Shown: piece after piece, positions 1 to 9,202 of the stretch
How the letters are laid out: each line of letters opens with the position of its first letter
Numbering within the stretch: position 1 is the stretch's first letter
Assembly: GCA_964491875.1 (NCBI GenBank)
Contig: CAZBIC010000008.1
Coordinates: 119,519 to 183,518, forward strand
Source: JADJPG01 sp964491875
Lineage (GTDB): Bacteria; Verrucomicrobiota; Verrucomicrobiia; Limisphaerales; JADJPG01
Length of the DNA: 64,000 bases
Reading direction: 5' to 3'
Position numbers and translations under genes: made by a program
The notes under the pieces: model-generated
The model's database searches: none
The model's input: only the letters and a program-made list of their open reading frames with translations
Told to the model about the DNA's origin: nothing

Positions 1-860
1 ATGATCGCGTCCGTCGCCCAGGAATGTTCGTTCGGCGCGGCGCCTTCGCTGCGCACCGTGAGCGGCGCGGTGAGCGCGAGCGCCTTGAAGACAGGATCGT
101 AAATGTGGCAGCCCATGTCTCCGAACGTGCCGGTGCCGAAGTCGAGCCGCTTGCGCCAGTTGCCGGGATGATACCAGCCGCCGCCGATGAACGGGCGTTC
201 CGCGCAGACGCCCAGCCAATGATCCCAGTTGAAGCCGGCCGGCACGGGATCGACGCGCTTGGGCATCGGATCGTTGTCACCCCACTTCTTGCTGCTCCAG
301 GTGTGGACTTCGCGCACCTTGCCGATCGCGCCGCTCTGGATCAATTCCACCGCGAGGCGATACTCGGCTGCCGAATGAATCTGAATGCCCATCTGCGTCA
401 CGAGCTTTTTCTTGCGCGCGAACTCGGTGAGCTTGCGGCTCTCGTAAATGTCGTGCGTCAGCGGCTTTTGCCCGTAGACGTGAAGGCCGCGCTGCATTGA
501 GGTCATCGCCATCGGCGCGTGCATGTGGTCGGGCGTCGAAACGTTAACGGAGGTCAGGCCCTTTTCCTTGTCGAGCATTTCGCGCCAGTCCGCGTAGACG
601 CGCAGGTTCGGATACTTCTTCTTCAGGTCGTTCGCCTTCGCGGGTTCCACATCAGTCACGGCGGCGAACTCCACGTTCTTGTGGCTGATGATCTCGGACA
701 GATCCGCGCGCGCCATGCCGCCTGCGCCGAAGCTCGCGTGGAAGACGCGCTCCGACGGCGGCGCGCTCATCAGGCGCGGGATGAAGAACGGCGCAGCGAT
801 GGTGGTGAGTGCCGTGGCCTTCAGGAAGGAGCGACGAGAGAACGTGGGCGATGATTTCAT
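1..860 (-). CDS. Gfo/Idh/MocA-family oxidoreductase, secreted, C-terminus cut by window edge
   Basis: The frame opens at an ATG at 860 and runs off the left edge, so about 286 N-terminal residues are visible. It begins with a twin-arginine signal (SRRSFLKATAL, residues about 8-18), typical of the secreted Gfo/Idh/MocA proteins abundant in Planctomycetota and Verrucomicrobiota. A Rossmann-type NAD(P) half follows, with the segments FAAVTDVEPAKA, VNVSTPDHMHAP and GQKPLTHDIYES; the last is the family's EKP-like motif with Q for E. A C-terminal domain then starts (VREVHTWSSKKWGDNDP, NWDHWLG). Such proteins usually oxidise or reduce sugars or related polyols; the substrate cannot be read here. It is divergent from the beta-helix gene at 985. 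Confidence 0.9.
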   Translation of the reverse strand, partial: MKSSPTFSRRSFLKATALTTIAAPFFIPRLMSAPPSERVFHASFGAGGMARADLSEIISHKNVEFAAVTDVEPAKANDLKKKYPNLRVYADWREMLDKEKGLTSVNVSTPDHMHAPMAMTSMQRGLHVYGQKPLTHDIYESRKLTEFARKKKLVTQMGIQIHSAAEYRLAVELIQSGAIGKVREVHTWSSKKWGDNDPMPKRVDPVPAGFNWDHWLGVCAERPFIGGGWYHPGNWRKRLDFGTGTFGDMGCHIYDPVFKALALTAPLTVRSEGAAPNEHSWATDAI

Positions 861-984
861 GGGAGGTGTCTAGCACAGCGTCGTCGCCCGCCGCAAAACG
901 AATTCCGCCAAACCCCGAAATTTGTTTCATGCTTCCGGGCTTGAGCCGCGTCTACTTCCCCGGTCACAAAGGGCCGCACTGAAA

Positions 985-3324
985 ATGATAACGATTCGTC
1001 TCCTCGTCACCGCTCTCACCGGGCTGACCTTCGCCTCCACCGTCTCGCTGGCCGCGCCCGTTCTCCGGCTCACCAGCGACGACACCGTTATCACTCAGTC
1101 GTGCATCGTGGAGATCACCGGTCCCGTCGCTGATGCAAATGGCAATGGCGTCCTGCACATCCGAGCGGACGGTGTTACGGTGCGATTCGCGAAAGGCTCG
1201 GCTCTGCGCGGAGCCGCGGCCGGAACTCCGTGGAACGAACTGCGCGGCATCGGCGTGCGGATCGACGGCCACCGCAATGTCACGCTGAAGGCGCTGCGCG
1301 TGCATGGCTTCAAGAATGGGGTGGTCGCGAGCAATGCGGACGGGCTCGTCGTGGACGGCGGGGATTACTCGGACAATTACCGGCAACAGCTCAAGTCCAC
1401 GCCCGAGGCTGAGAACGGCGCCGACTGGCTTTTCCCGCACAACAACGACGAAACGAAGTGGCGCGACCAATACGGCGGCGCGATTTGCGTCGAGACGTCG
1501 ACGAACGTGACCATCCGCGAAGTGCGTGTGCGTCGCGGTCAGAACGGGATCATTCTCGATCGCGTGAACGACTCGGCGATTTACGACAACGACTGCTCGT
1601 TCCTTTCCGGCTGGGGACTCGCGATTTGGCGTAGCAGCCAGAACAAGATCACGCGGAACGCGTTCGACTTCTGTGTGCGCGGTCATGTGGAAGGTGTCTA
1701 CAACCGAGGCCAGGATTCCGCCGGCATCCTCGCCTTCGAGCAGTGCAACGACAATCTCATCGCCGAGAACTCCGCGACGCACGGCGGCGACTGCTTCTTC
1801 GGTTTCGCCGGGCACGACGCGATTGGCGAGAAGTGGATGCGGATGGAACGCGATCGTTTGCGTAAGGAGACAGGGAAAAAGGACGTGGACGATCTGATCA
1901 AGCCGTCGGCGGAACTGGTTGCCTCGATGAGCAACCTCGGCTGCAACCGAAATCTGCTCATCGCGAATGATTTCTCCTACTCGCCGGCGCACGGCATCGA
2001 GATGACTTTCTCGGAGGGCAACCAGTTCGTCCGAAATCGGCTCGTCGAGAATGCCATCTGCGGAGTGTGGGGCGGTTATTCGTCCGGCACGCTCATCGCG
2101 GAGAATGAGTTCACCGGCAATGGCGGCATGGCCTACGGCTTGGAGCGCGGCGCCATCAACATGGAGCACGCTGCGGATAATCTCATCGTGAAGAACCGGT
2201 TCCTGAACAACAAATGCGCCGTGCATCTTTGGTGGGACAACGACGGTGCGCTGCTCAAGTATCCCGGCGTGGCCGGCACGGAGAAGGGGATCGTCGGCAA
2301 CGTGATCGCCGGCAATCGTTTCGAGATCAACGGCGACGTGCCGTTCAAGAATCTCCGCAGCGACGCGAAGTTGATTCTCCTCCAGTTCCGCGACTCCTCG
2401 GAGGGGAATGTCTCCAGCAATTTCTACTTCGCCAACGACGTGAAGCTCGCGCATCCGCAGGCGGTCGAGTTTGACGGCAAGCCGGAGACCAAGCCTCGTT
2501 CCGATGGCGTGATGCCGCGCGTGGCGATTCCGAAGTATCGCGCGTTGGGCAAGTCGCGGCCGGTGGGCGCGCGCAAGCATTTGCGCGGACGCGAGCATAT
2601 TATCATGGGTGAATGGGGCCCGTGGGATCACGAAAGCCCGCTGGTGCGCCCGGCGAAGTCCGGCATGGGCGAACAGGTGTTCGATGCCTTCGGCCTGCGT
2701 CACGTGAACGAAGTGAAGGTGATCGAGGGCGATGTTTCCGCCGAACTCGTGCCGAGCACCAATTCTCTCGCGGCGTCCGCGAAGAAACTGATTATTCGCG
2801 CGCGCTCGGGTGTGGCGAGCTACCGAGTGCGTGTTGCCGCGGATGGATTCGAGAAGGAAGTCAGCGGCCTGATCATTGCCGCGGAATGGCGCGTGAAGTT
2901 TTTCCCGTGGAAGGTGGACCCGCGCGAAGACCTCTCGGCTTGGCGAAAATTAGCCGAAGGACCGGAAGCAAAGTCTGTCTCCGTTCCACGCATTGATTTT
3001 CCGTTCGGCATGGGGGGACCGCGGGATCTGAAGTTGTCCGAAACCCTCAGCCGCACCGGCCCGGAAGGAAATCACTTCGGCCTCATCGCCCAGACGTCGC
3101 TCAAATTGCCGAAAGGCCGCTGGCGATTTCGGACGAACAGTGACGACGGTGTGCGCGTGTTGGTGAATGGCAAGCCGGTGATCGAAAACTGGACCTGGCA
3201 CGTGCCGACGAACAACGACGGCGTCTTCGAGCAAACGTCCGATGCGGCGGCCGAGATTGCGGTGGAGTATTTCGAGATCGACGGGTTCGCGACGTTGCGG
3301 TTGGAGATCGAGCCGGTGAAGTGA
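985..3324 (+). CDS. Secreted right-handed beta-helix protein with C-terminal PA14-like domain
   Basis: An earlier in-frame ATG exists at 922, but the ATG at 985 is preferred because it begins a clean signal peptide (MITIRLLVTALTGLTFAS, cleavage near SLAAP). The mature protein of about 750 residues has many parallel beta-helix rungs rich in N, G and V/I (for example ENSATHGGDCFFGF and NQFVRNRLVENAICGVWGG) between residues about 90 and 450. This architecture is shared by polysaccharide lyases and other carbohydrate-active secreted proteins. The last 130 residues resemble a PA14 domain (GRWRFRTNSDDGVRVLVNGK), often a sugar-binding module. A role in extracellular polysaccharide binding or cleavage is inferred; I cannot assign a lyase family or catalytic residues. 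Confidence 0.85.
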   Translation: MITIRLLVTALTGLTFASTVSLAAPVLRLTSDDTVITQSCIVEITGPVADANGNGVLHIRADGVTVRFAKGSALRGAAAGTPWNELRGIGVRIDGHRNVTLKALRVHGFKNGVVASNADGLVVDGGDYSDNYRQQLKSTPEAENGADWLFPHNNDETKWRDQYGGAICVETSTNVTIREVRVRRGQNGIILDRVNDSAIYDNDCSFLSGWGLAIWRSSQNKITRNAFDFCVRGHVEGVYNRGQDSAGILAFEQCNDNLIAENSATHGGDCFFGFAGHDAIGEKWMRMERDRLRKETGKKDVDDLIKPSAELVASMSNLGCNRNLLIANDFSYSPAHGIEMTFSEGNQFVRNRLVENAICGVWGGYSSGTLIAENEFTGNGGMAYGLERGAINMEHAADNLIVKNRFLNNKCAVHLWWDNDGALLKYPGVAGTEKGIVGNVIAGNRFEINGDVPFKNLRSDAKLILLQFRDSSEGNVSSNFYFANDVKLAHPQAVEFDGKPETKPRSDGVMPRVAIPKYRALGKSRPVGARKHLRGREHIIMGEWGPWDHESPLVRPAKSGMGEQVFDAFGLRHVNEVKVIEGDVSAELVPSTNSLAASAKKLIIRARSGVASYRVRVAADGFEKEVSGLIIAAEWRVKFFPWKVDPREDLSAWRKLAEGPEAKSVSVPRIDFPFGMGGPRDLKLSETLSRTGPEGNHFGLIAQTSLKLPKGRWRFRTNSDDGVRVLVNGKPVIENWTWHVPTNNDGVFEQTSDAAAEIAVEYFEIDGFATLRLEIEPVK

Positions 3325-3496
3325 TGCGAGGTGCAGAAGGACGGAGCTTCCAGCCTGTCTCGGAACGGCGGAACGCCTCCCATCGTTCAATGCCAACTGT
3401 GAGGGTGGACGGACATCGACGGTATCCGGAGTGCCCGCCGCTTGTGACTGTCTGGAAGCGCTAATCTACGTAAACATACGCTATTGTCGCATCTCA

Positions 3497-3516
3497 TGCC
3501 GGCGAAGGCGTCGGCA
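3497..3516 (+). other. 8 bp hairpin in the leader of the DEAD-box helicase gene
   Basis: In the 265 bp gap before the helicase gene, the arms 3497-3504 (TGCCGGCG) and 3509-3516 (CGTCGGCA) pair over 8 bp (one G-U) around an AAGG loop, about 75 bases upstream of the start codon. It could be a leader-RNA hairpin, since cold-shock helicase genes often have long structured leaders, but the sequence alone does not show this. No convincing -35/-10 pair was found in the gap. Confidence 0.3.
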
Positions 3517-3589
3517 GCACACCCAACAAATCCCTCCCACTCCGCCCCGGACTCCGATAGGGTAGTGAGGTCGCGACGACATTTTTAGA

Positions 3590-5590
3590 ATGACACCAAA
3601 ACTATTCTCCGAACTCGGCCTTTCCGCCGAGGTGCTCAAAGCCATCGATAAACTGGGCTTTGAACAAGCCTCACCCATTCAGGCGGAAGCCATCCCCGTG
3701 CTGCTTTCCGGAAAGGACGTCGTCGGCCAGTCCCAGACCGGCTCGGGCAAGACCGCTGCGTTTGCCGTGCCTGCCATTGAAAAGGTGGACCCCACCAACC
3801 GCGCCACGCAGATTCTCATTCTGTGCCCGACGCGCGAGCTGGCGGTGCAGGTGTCCGAGGAAGTTCACAAGCTCACGCTCTTCAAGCGCGGCATCCACGC
3901 GCTGCCGATCTACGGCGGTCAGTCCTACGAGCGACAGCTCTTCGGCCTGAAGCAGGGCGCGCACATTGTCATCGGCACACCGGGACGCGTCATGGATCAC
4001 ATGCGCCGCGCCACGCTGCGTCTCGATTCGGTGAAGATGGTCATCCTCGACGAAGCGGACGTGATGTTGAACATGGGTTTCCGCGACGACATCGATCTCA
4101 TCCTCCAGTCTACGCCGAAGGAACGGCAGACGGTGTTCTTCTCCGCGACGTTGCCGCGGCCGATTCAGGAGCTCATCAAGAAGCACGCGCGCGATCCGCA
4201 GAGCGTGAAGATCGAGCAGAAGACGATGACCGTCTCAACGGTCGAGCAGGTCTATTACGAAGTCGATCGCCGCTACAAAATCGAGCTGCTCACTCGCCTG
4301 ATTGATATTCACGATCTCAAGCTCGGCATCATTTTCTGCAACACCAAGCGCATGGTGGACGACCTTGTCGATCACCTGAATGCGCAGGGTTATTCTGCCG
4401 ACCGTCTGCACGGCGACATGAACCAGACCCAGCGCGATCGCGTGATGAACAAGTTCCGCAAGTCCGGCCTCGAATTTCTCGTCGCGACCGATGTCGCTGC
4501 GCGTGGCATCGACGTCGATGACGTCGAAGTGGTCTTCAACTACGACCTGCCGTACGACGCGGAAGATTACGTTCACCGCATCGGCCGCACCGGTCGCGCC
4601 GGACGCAGTGGCATGGCCGTCTCCTTCGCGGCGGGACGTGAGGTATTCCAGATTCGCCACATCGAGCGCTTCACGAACATGCGCATCCAGCGCGGCAAAC
4701 CGCCGACGGCGGATGAAGTCGAAGAGGCGCGCGCGAACGTGTTCCTTGGGAAGATTCGCGCCACGCTGCAAAGCGGCGAGTTCAAGGGACAGGAACGTTT
4801 TGTGGAACGGCTGCTCGAAGAGGGTTTCACCTCCACCGACATCGCCGCCGCGGTGCTTCATCAATTGCAGACGGGCGAGGCGACGCCAGTGCAGCGTTCG
4901 ACGCGTGATGAGGAACCTTCACGGCCCGAGCGTCCGTCGGCCCGCGACAGGCGCGAAGATCGTTTCGATCGCGATGCCGGCCCGCGTGAACGTCCTTCGC
5001 GCTACGAAGATCGTCCGCCGCGTCGCGACGATCGATTTGAACGTCCGGAGCGCCCGCCGCGCCGGGATTTCAATGCCGATCGTCCGGCACCTCCGGTCCG
5101 TCCGGCCAAACCTGTGTCAGCAGCACCCGCCAAACCGGCACCCGCGCCAGCAGTGGAGGGCGAGTCCGTCGTCAGTGAATCGCCCGCCGCGAGTCCCGCG
5201 AAGCCAGCTTCCGCCCCGGAAGCGCGAACTGAGCGGGCGGAGAAGCCGGTGCGTCCGCCGCGGGCTTTCGAGAAGCGTGAGTTTGAAAAGCGCGAGCGCC
5301 CGCAGCGTCCCGAGCCGTGGCTCGACAAGACGCCCAAGGCCAGCCGGCGCACGCCGGGTGATCAGACGCGCTTGTTCATCAATGTCGGTTCCGAGATGGG
5401 CGTAGGCCCGGGTGATGTGGTGGGCGCGATCCTCGGCGAGACTGGACTTCCGACCGGTACTGTCGGGATGGTAGATATCCGCGAGCGCCACTTGTTTGTG
5501 GATGTCGCTGCGGAACACGCGAGCGGCATCATCGCCAAGATGAACCGGGCGCAGATTCGCGGCCGTCGTTTGAAGGTGAAGGTCGCCTGA
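3590..5590 (+). CDS. deaD: DEAD-box ATP-dependent RNA helicase, CsdA/DeaD type
   Basis: The 666-residue protein has all superfamily 2 DEAD-box motifs in order: Q motif (FSELGLS to SPIQ), Walker A SQTGSGKT (residues 48-55), PTRELA (80-85), TPGR (130-133), LDEADVML with DEAD at 154-157, the SAT motif (FFSATLP), and HRIGRTGRAGRSG in the second RecA lobe. After about residue 430 comes a low-complexity linker rich in R, P, E and D. The last 75 residues (TRLFINVGSEMGVGP to RRLKVKV) match the DbpA/CsdA RNA-binding domain. The family unwinds structured RNA in ribosome assembly and RNA decay, often at low temperature. No Shine-Dalgarno is visible; the start is preceded by TTTTTAGA. The gene is monocistronic, converging on the AraC gene 12 bp away. 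Confidence 0.95.
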   Translation: MTPKLFSELGLSAEVLKAIDKLGFEQASPIQAEAIPVLLSGKDVVGQSQTGSGKTAAFAVPAIEKVDPTNRATQILILCPTRELAVQVSEEVHKLTLFKRGIHALPIYGGQSYERQLFGLKQGAHIVIGTPGRVMDHMRRATLRLDSVKMVILDEADVMLNMGFRDDIDLILQSTPKERQTVFFSATLPRPIQELIKKHARDPQSVKIEQKTMTVSTVEQVYYEVDRRYKIELLTRLIDIHDLKLGIIFCNTKRMVDDLVDHLNAQGYSADRLHGDMNQTQRDRVMNKFRKSGLEFLVATDVAARGIDVDDVEVVFNYDLPYDAEDYVHRIGRTGRAGRSGMAVSFAAGREVFQIRHIERFTNMRIQRGKPPTADEVEEARANVFLGKIRATLQSGEFKGQERFVERLLEEGFTSTDIAAAVLHQLQTGEATPVQRSTRDEEPSRPERPSARDRREDRFDRDAGPRERPSRYEDRPPRRDDRFERPERPPRRDFNADRPAPPVRPAKPVSAAPAKPAPAPAVEGESVVSESPAASPAKPASAPEARTERAEKPVRPPRAFEKREFEKRERPQRPEPWLDKTPKASRRTPGDQTRLFINVGSEMGVGPGDVVGAILGETGLPTGTVGMVDIRERHLFVDVAAEHASGIIAKMNRAQIRGRRLKVKVA

Positions 5591-5602
5591 TCGGGCGGCT
5601 GA

Positions 5603-6508
5603 TTAGCGCCGCGCGATTTGCTGGATGAACGCGCGCGGCGTGACGCCGTAGATGCGCTTGAAGTGAGTCGAGAAGTGGCTTTGGTCGCAGAAGCCCACCT
5701 GGGTTGCAATGCTGGTGATCGATTCGTTCGAGTGCAGCAATAGTCCGCGGGCGCGTTCAATCCGGACGCGGATCAGATACTGGTGCGGGGCGAGTCCGGT
5801 GGACTGCTTGAAAAGCCGCGCGAAATGGTAGGGGCTGAGACCGGACACCGACGCGAGGGTGGTGAGCGGCACTTCCTTCGCGAAGTTCGCGTGGATGTGA
5901 TCCAGCACTTGCGACAGCTGGCGGCGGGTCAGACCGGCGTTGCTCTCCCGGATGCGCGGTTTCTTGGTGGAATATTTGGAGGCGAGATGCACCGCCATCA
6001 TTGAGGCCAGCGATTCCGCGTAGGCCGTTCCGCCCGGGCAACCAGCGGAAGCTTCGCGATCGAGTCCGATCACCAGCGAGGCGAGCAGGCAATCATCCGC
6101 AGCGATGGTGGGGGTGAGCTCCAGTTGATCGAGCCCGCCCAGCTCGTGGGCGGCGCGGGCGAGAAAGCGCGGTTCGATTGACACCATCGCGAATTCATGC
6201 CGCTGGCTGCAGCGCGCGGAAAGCAGGGCGTGCGCCGGAATCAGGCTGACCTGGTTCGGGCGAATCTCCTTGGTGTGAGTCTGCCCCGGGAATCGAACCT
6301 CCACCTTCGCCGGCGCGTTGAGCATCACGACGACGACGTGGTTCAGATGGTAGACATCATTCGCGACAATCTCGGGAACGCGATGATGCTCCAGCCGGAA
6401 TCCCTCCCACGACATGCTCGAGCTGGACACAACAGGTTCATACGGCACAGCGACGCGGGATTTCCCCGTCGATGCATCCACCAACAACTCTCGATCTTCG
6501 ACCATCAT
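5603..6508 (-). CDS. AraC-family transcriptional regulator
   Basis: This 301-residue protein (a second ATG lies one codon in, at 6505) has an N-terminal half consistent with a cupin-like ligand domain and a C-terminal AraC/XylS double helix-turn-helix at about residues 200-301. That region includes VPLTTLASVSGLSPYHFARL, the recognition helix area, and FCDQSHFSTHFKRIYGVTPR, the family signature. It is divergent from a ribose-type ABC importer 249 bp away, so it probably controls that operon in response to a sugar; this is inference from position. AraC control, rather than the LacI-type control usual for rbs operons, is worth noting. Confidence 0.93.
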   Translation of the reverse strand: MMVEDRELLVDASTGKSRVAVPYEPVVSSSSMSWEGFRLEHHRVPEIVANDVYHLNHVVVVMLNAPAKVEVRFPGQTHTKEIRPNQVSLIPAHALLSARCSQRHEFAMVSIEPRFLARAAHELGGLDQLELTPTIAADDCLLASLVIGLDREASAGCPGGTAYAESLASMMAVHLASKYSTKKPRIRESNAGLTRRQLSQVLDHIHANFAKEVPLTTLASVSGLSPYHFARLFKQSTGLAPHQYLIRVRIERARGLLLHSNESITSIATQVGFCDQSHFSTHFKRIYGVTPRAFIQQIARR

Positions 6509-6757
6509 GCAAACTCCTGATTACACTCACTCCGTTCCGGACATCCCACAGTTACGGTTCGGCAACGAATTCGTTCTTGTGACCGGAACGTCGAGGAACA
6601 CATCCATGCGCCTCAACGTCTGGCAGACACGGCATACTCTCCGCCGGTTACAGACTTCTGCATCTGAATTGATCGCGGTGACAGCTTCGCGAGATTGAAT
6701 GGAATTCATTCTGGCGGTCTCGGACTTGATCGAATACATCGGAGCGAACAATTCACC
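6509..6757. promoter_or_regulatory. Divergent control region between araC-type regulator and sugar ABC operon
   Basis: The 249 bp between two divergent start codons must hold both promoters. The clearest symmetric site is GAATGGAATTCATTC at 6697-6711, a near-perfect palindrome centred on GAATTC about 50 bp upstream of the transporter start. It could be an operator, although AraC-type regulators more often bind direct repeats. I could not define convincing -35/-10 boxes. A TTG codon at 6695 extends the transporter frame into this region but gives no sensible signal peptide. Confidence 0.4.
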
Positions 6758-7705
6758 ATGCACAACGTTCATTCCTTCTCCCGTCGTTTCGTGGCCGCGC
6801 TCGTGATTCTGCTGGCCCTTGCTTTCAACGCGCACGCCGCCGGCACCATCGGCCTCTCCGTGCTCACGATGAACAATCCGTTCTTCAAGGAGATCGCTGA
6901 CACCATGACCGCCGAAGCGGCGAAGCACGGTTACAAAGTTGTCGCAGTCAGCGGCGATTTCGATGTCGCGAAGCAGCAGAACCAGGTGAAGGACTTCATT
7001 GTAAAGAAAGTCAGCGCGATCGTCCTTTGCCCGTGCGACTCGAAAGCCATCGGGCCGGCCATTCGCGAGGCGAACAAGGCGGGCATTCCCGTCTTCACCG
7101 CGGACATCGCATCGCTCGACGCCGGCGCGAAGGTTGTGGCGCACATCGCGACGGATAATTTCCAGGGCGGTCGCCTGGCGGCGGACGCCGTTGTCGAAGC
7201 GCTTGGCGGCAAGGGCAAGGTGGCCATTCTCGATCACGCCGAGATCGAGTCGGTGCTCCAGCGCACGAAAGGTTTCGAGGCGCGCCTCGCGGAATTGAAC
7301 AAGCAGCCCGATACGAAGGTGCAAATCGTCGCGAAACTTCCCGGTGGCGGCGACAAGGCGAAGAGTTTCAAGGCCACACAGGATCTCATCCAGGCGCACT
7401 CTGATCTCAATGCCATCTTCGCCATCAACGATCCGTCTGCTCTCGGCGCGCGTGCAGCGCTGGAGAACGCGGGCAAGGCGGACCAGATCAAGATCGTGGG
7501 CTTCGACGGTCAGCCCGAAGGCAAGCAGGCGATCAAGGACGGGAAGATTTTCGCCGACCCGATTCAGTTCCCCGACAAGATTGGCGCCGAGACCATCCGC
7601 GCCTTCCTGAAATACATGAACGGCGACGACGTGCCGAAGGAGATCCTCATCCCGACCGCGCTCTACAAGAAAGCTGACGCTCTCAATGACGCTTCGCTCA
7701 AGTAA
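6758..7705 (+). CDS. Ribose-type ABC transporter substrate-binding protein
   Basis: The start at 6758 gives a proper Sec signal peptide (MHNVHSFSRRFVAALVILLA, cleavage after AHA). The mature protein is a type 1 periplasmic binding protein of the RbsB family: an opening strand GTIGLSVLTMNNPFF, AIVLCPCDSKAIGPAIREAN, GIPVFTADIA, and the second-lobe segment IFAINDPSALGARAALENAG, all characteristic of ribose/galactose/allose binders. It captures a sugar in the periplasm and delivers it to the permease encoded downstream. It is first in a tight three-gene operon with the ATPase and permease. The exact sugar cannot be told from sequence. No rbsK or rbsD is present. Confidence 0.93.
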   Translation: MHNVHSFSRRFVAALVILLALAFNAHAAGTIGLSVLTMNNPFFKEIADTMTAEAAKHGYKVVAVSGDFDVAKQQNQVKDFIVKKVSAIVLCPCDSKAIGPAIREANKAGIPVFTADIASLDAGAKVVAHIATDNFQGGRLAADAVVEALGGKGKVAILDHAEIESVLQRTKGFEARLAELNKQPDTKVQIVAKLPGGGDKAKSFKATQDLIQAHSDLNAIFAINDPSALGARAALENAGKADQIKIVGFDGQPEGKQAIKDGKIFADPIQFPDKIGAETIRAFLKYMNGDDVPKEILIPTALYKKADALNDASLK

Positions 7706-9200
7706 CGTGAACGCGTCGAGCGCACCGCTGCTGGAGATGACCGGGATCGAGAAATCGTTCCCCGGCGTGCGCGCCATCAAGCTCGGTCGCCTCGAACTTC
7801 TGCCCGGCGAAGTCCACGCGCTCCTCGGCGAGAACGGTGCGGGTAAAAGCACGCTCATCAAGATCCTCGCCGGCGCGCAACGTCCAGACGCCGGCACAAT
7901 CGATATCAACGGCGAGCGAGTAGAGATTCACAGTCCGCTCGATGCCCAGCGCCTTGGCATCGCCGTCGTCTATCAGGAGTTCAATCTCGTTCCCGCACTG
8001 ACCGCTCGCGAGAACATCTTCCTCGGGCGCGAGAAAACCCGCGGCGGCTTCACTTCGCCTGCGACGGAACGCCGGGAAGCCGAGGCGCTCTTCCGCCGCA
8101 TCAACATCCAAATCGATCCGGAAACGCCCTGCCGCGATCTGACCATCGCCCAGCAACAATGCGTGGAGATCGCCAAGGCGCTCTCGCGGAACGCGCGCAT
8201 CATCGTGCTGGATGAACCTTCCGCCGTACTCACGGACCGCGAAGTCGAGAAGCTCTTCGTCATCATTCGCGATCTGCAGTCGCACGGCATAGGCGTCATC
8301 TACATCAGCCATCGTCTTGACGAGATTTCCGCCATCGCGGACCGCGCCACCGTGATGCGCGACGGCGAATACATCGACACGCAGCCCGTCGCGCAGCTCA
8401 CGCGCGAGCGCATCATTGAGCTGATGGTGGGCCGGAAGCTCGATCAGGAGTTTCCGAAACAGCGCGCCGCTCTCGGTGCGGAGCGTCTCGTCGTTCGCAA
8501 TCTCCGGCGCAGCGACAGGGTGAAGAACGTTTCTTTCCACGTTCATGCGGGCGAAGTCCTCGCGCTCACCGGTCTCGTCGGTGCCGGCCGCACCGAGACC
8601 GTTCGCCTCATCTTCGGCGCGGACCAGCCGGACTCCGGCAGCATCGAGCTCGACGGAAAGTTGCTACACCTGCGCGGCCCGCGCGACGCTATCCGCGCCG
8701 GCATCGGTCTGCTCACCGAGGATCGCAAGGGACAGGGATTGGTCCTCGGCCTGTCGGTGCGCGAGAACTTCGGCCTGCCGAATCTCCCCGCGTTCACGAG
8801 CGGCGGCTTTGTTAAACGCCAGCGCGAGCGCGACGCGTTCGCCGGCTACGTCGAGACCTTGCGCATCAAGATCTCCGATCACGATCAGCTGGCGAAGAAT
8901 CTCTCCGGTGGAAACCAGCAGAAGGTTGTCCTCGCCAAGTGGCTGGAGCGTCATTGCGACGTCATCATCTTCGATGAGCCGACACGCGGCATCGACGTCG
9001 GCGCGAAGTATGAAATTTATCTGCTCATCAACCAGCTCGCCGCGCAAGGCAAGGCCATCCTCATGATCAGCTCCGAGCTGCCGGAAGTGCTCGGCATGGC
9101 CGACCGAATTCTCATCATGCACGAAGGCCGCATCACCGGCGAGATCACGGACGTGCCCGCCGCCACGCAGCACGACATTTTGAAACTCGCGATGAACTGA
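7686..9200 (+). CDS. Sugar ABC transporter ATP-binding protein, RbsA/MglA type (duplicated ATPase)
   Basis: The 504-residue protein contains two ABC ATPase domains in tandem, as in RbsA and MglA. The first has Walker A GENGAGKST, signature LTIAQQQCVEIAKAL and Walker B IIVLDEPSA. The second has the degenerate Walker A expected for the family (GLVGAGRTETVR), a good signature LSGGNQQKVVLAKWL and IIFDEPTRGID. It powers sugar import through the adjacent permease. The ATG at 7686 overlaps the upstream stop codon by 20 bases. A GTG at 7707, two bases after that stop, is in frame and is an equally plausible start. Confidence 0.93.
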   Translation: MTLRSSNVNASSAPLLEMTGIEKSFPGVRAIKLGRLELLPGEVHALLGENGAGKSTLIKILAGAQRPDAGTIDINGERVEIHSPLDAQRLGIAVVYQEFNLVPALTARENIFLGREKTRGGFTSPATERREAEALFRRINIQIDPETPCRDLTIAQQQCVEIAKALSRNARIIVLDEPSAVLTDREVEKLFVIIRDLQSHGIGVIYISHRLDEISAIADRATVMRDGEYIDTQPVAQLTRERIIELMVGRKLDQEFPKQRAALGAERLVVRNLRRSDRVKNVSFHVHAGEVLALTGLVGAGRTETVRLIFGADQPDSGSIELDGKLLHLRGPRDAIRAGIGLLTEDRKGQGLVLGLSVRENFGLPNLPAFTSGGFVKRQRERDAFAGYVETLRIKISDHDQLAKNLSGGNQQKVVLAKWLERHCDVIIFDEPTRGIDVGAKYEIYLLINQLAAQGKAILMISSELPEVLGMADRILIMHEGRITGEITDVPAATQHDILKLAMN

Positions 9201-9202
9201 GC

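Noticed and set aside
964..2703. Long antisense open frame over the beta-helix gene, about 579 codons
   Set aside because: It is a by-product of GC-rich codon use on the opposite strand. The beta-helix frame has a signal peptide and domains; the antisense product has none.
6276..6305. tRNA T-arm-like sequence on the minus strand (GGTTCGATTCCCGGGG)
   Set aside because: It lies in the AraC coding frame, with no D-arm, anticodon arm or acceptor stem at the right distances.
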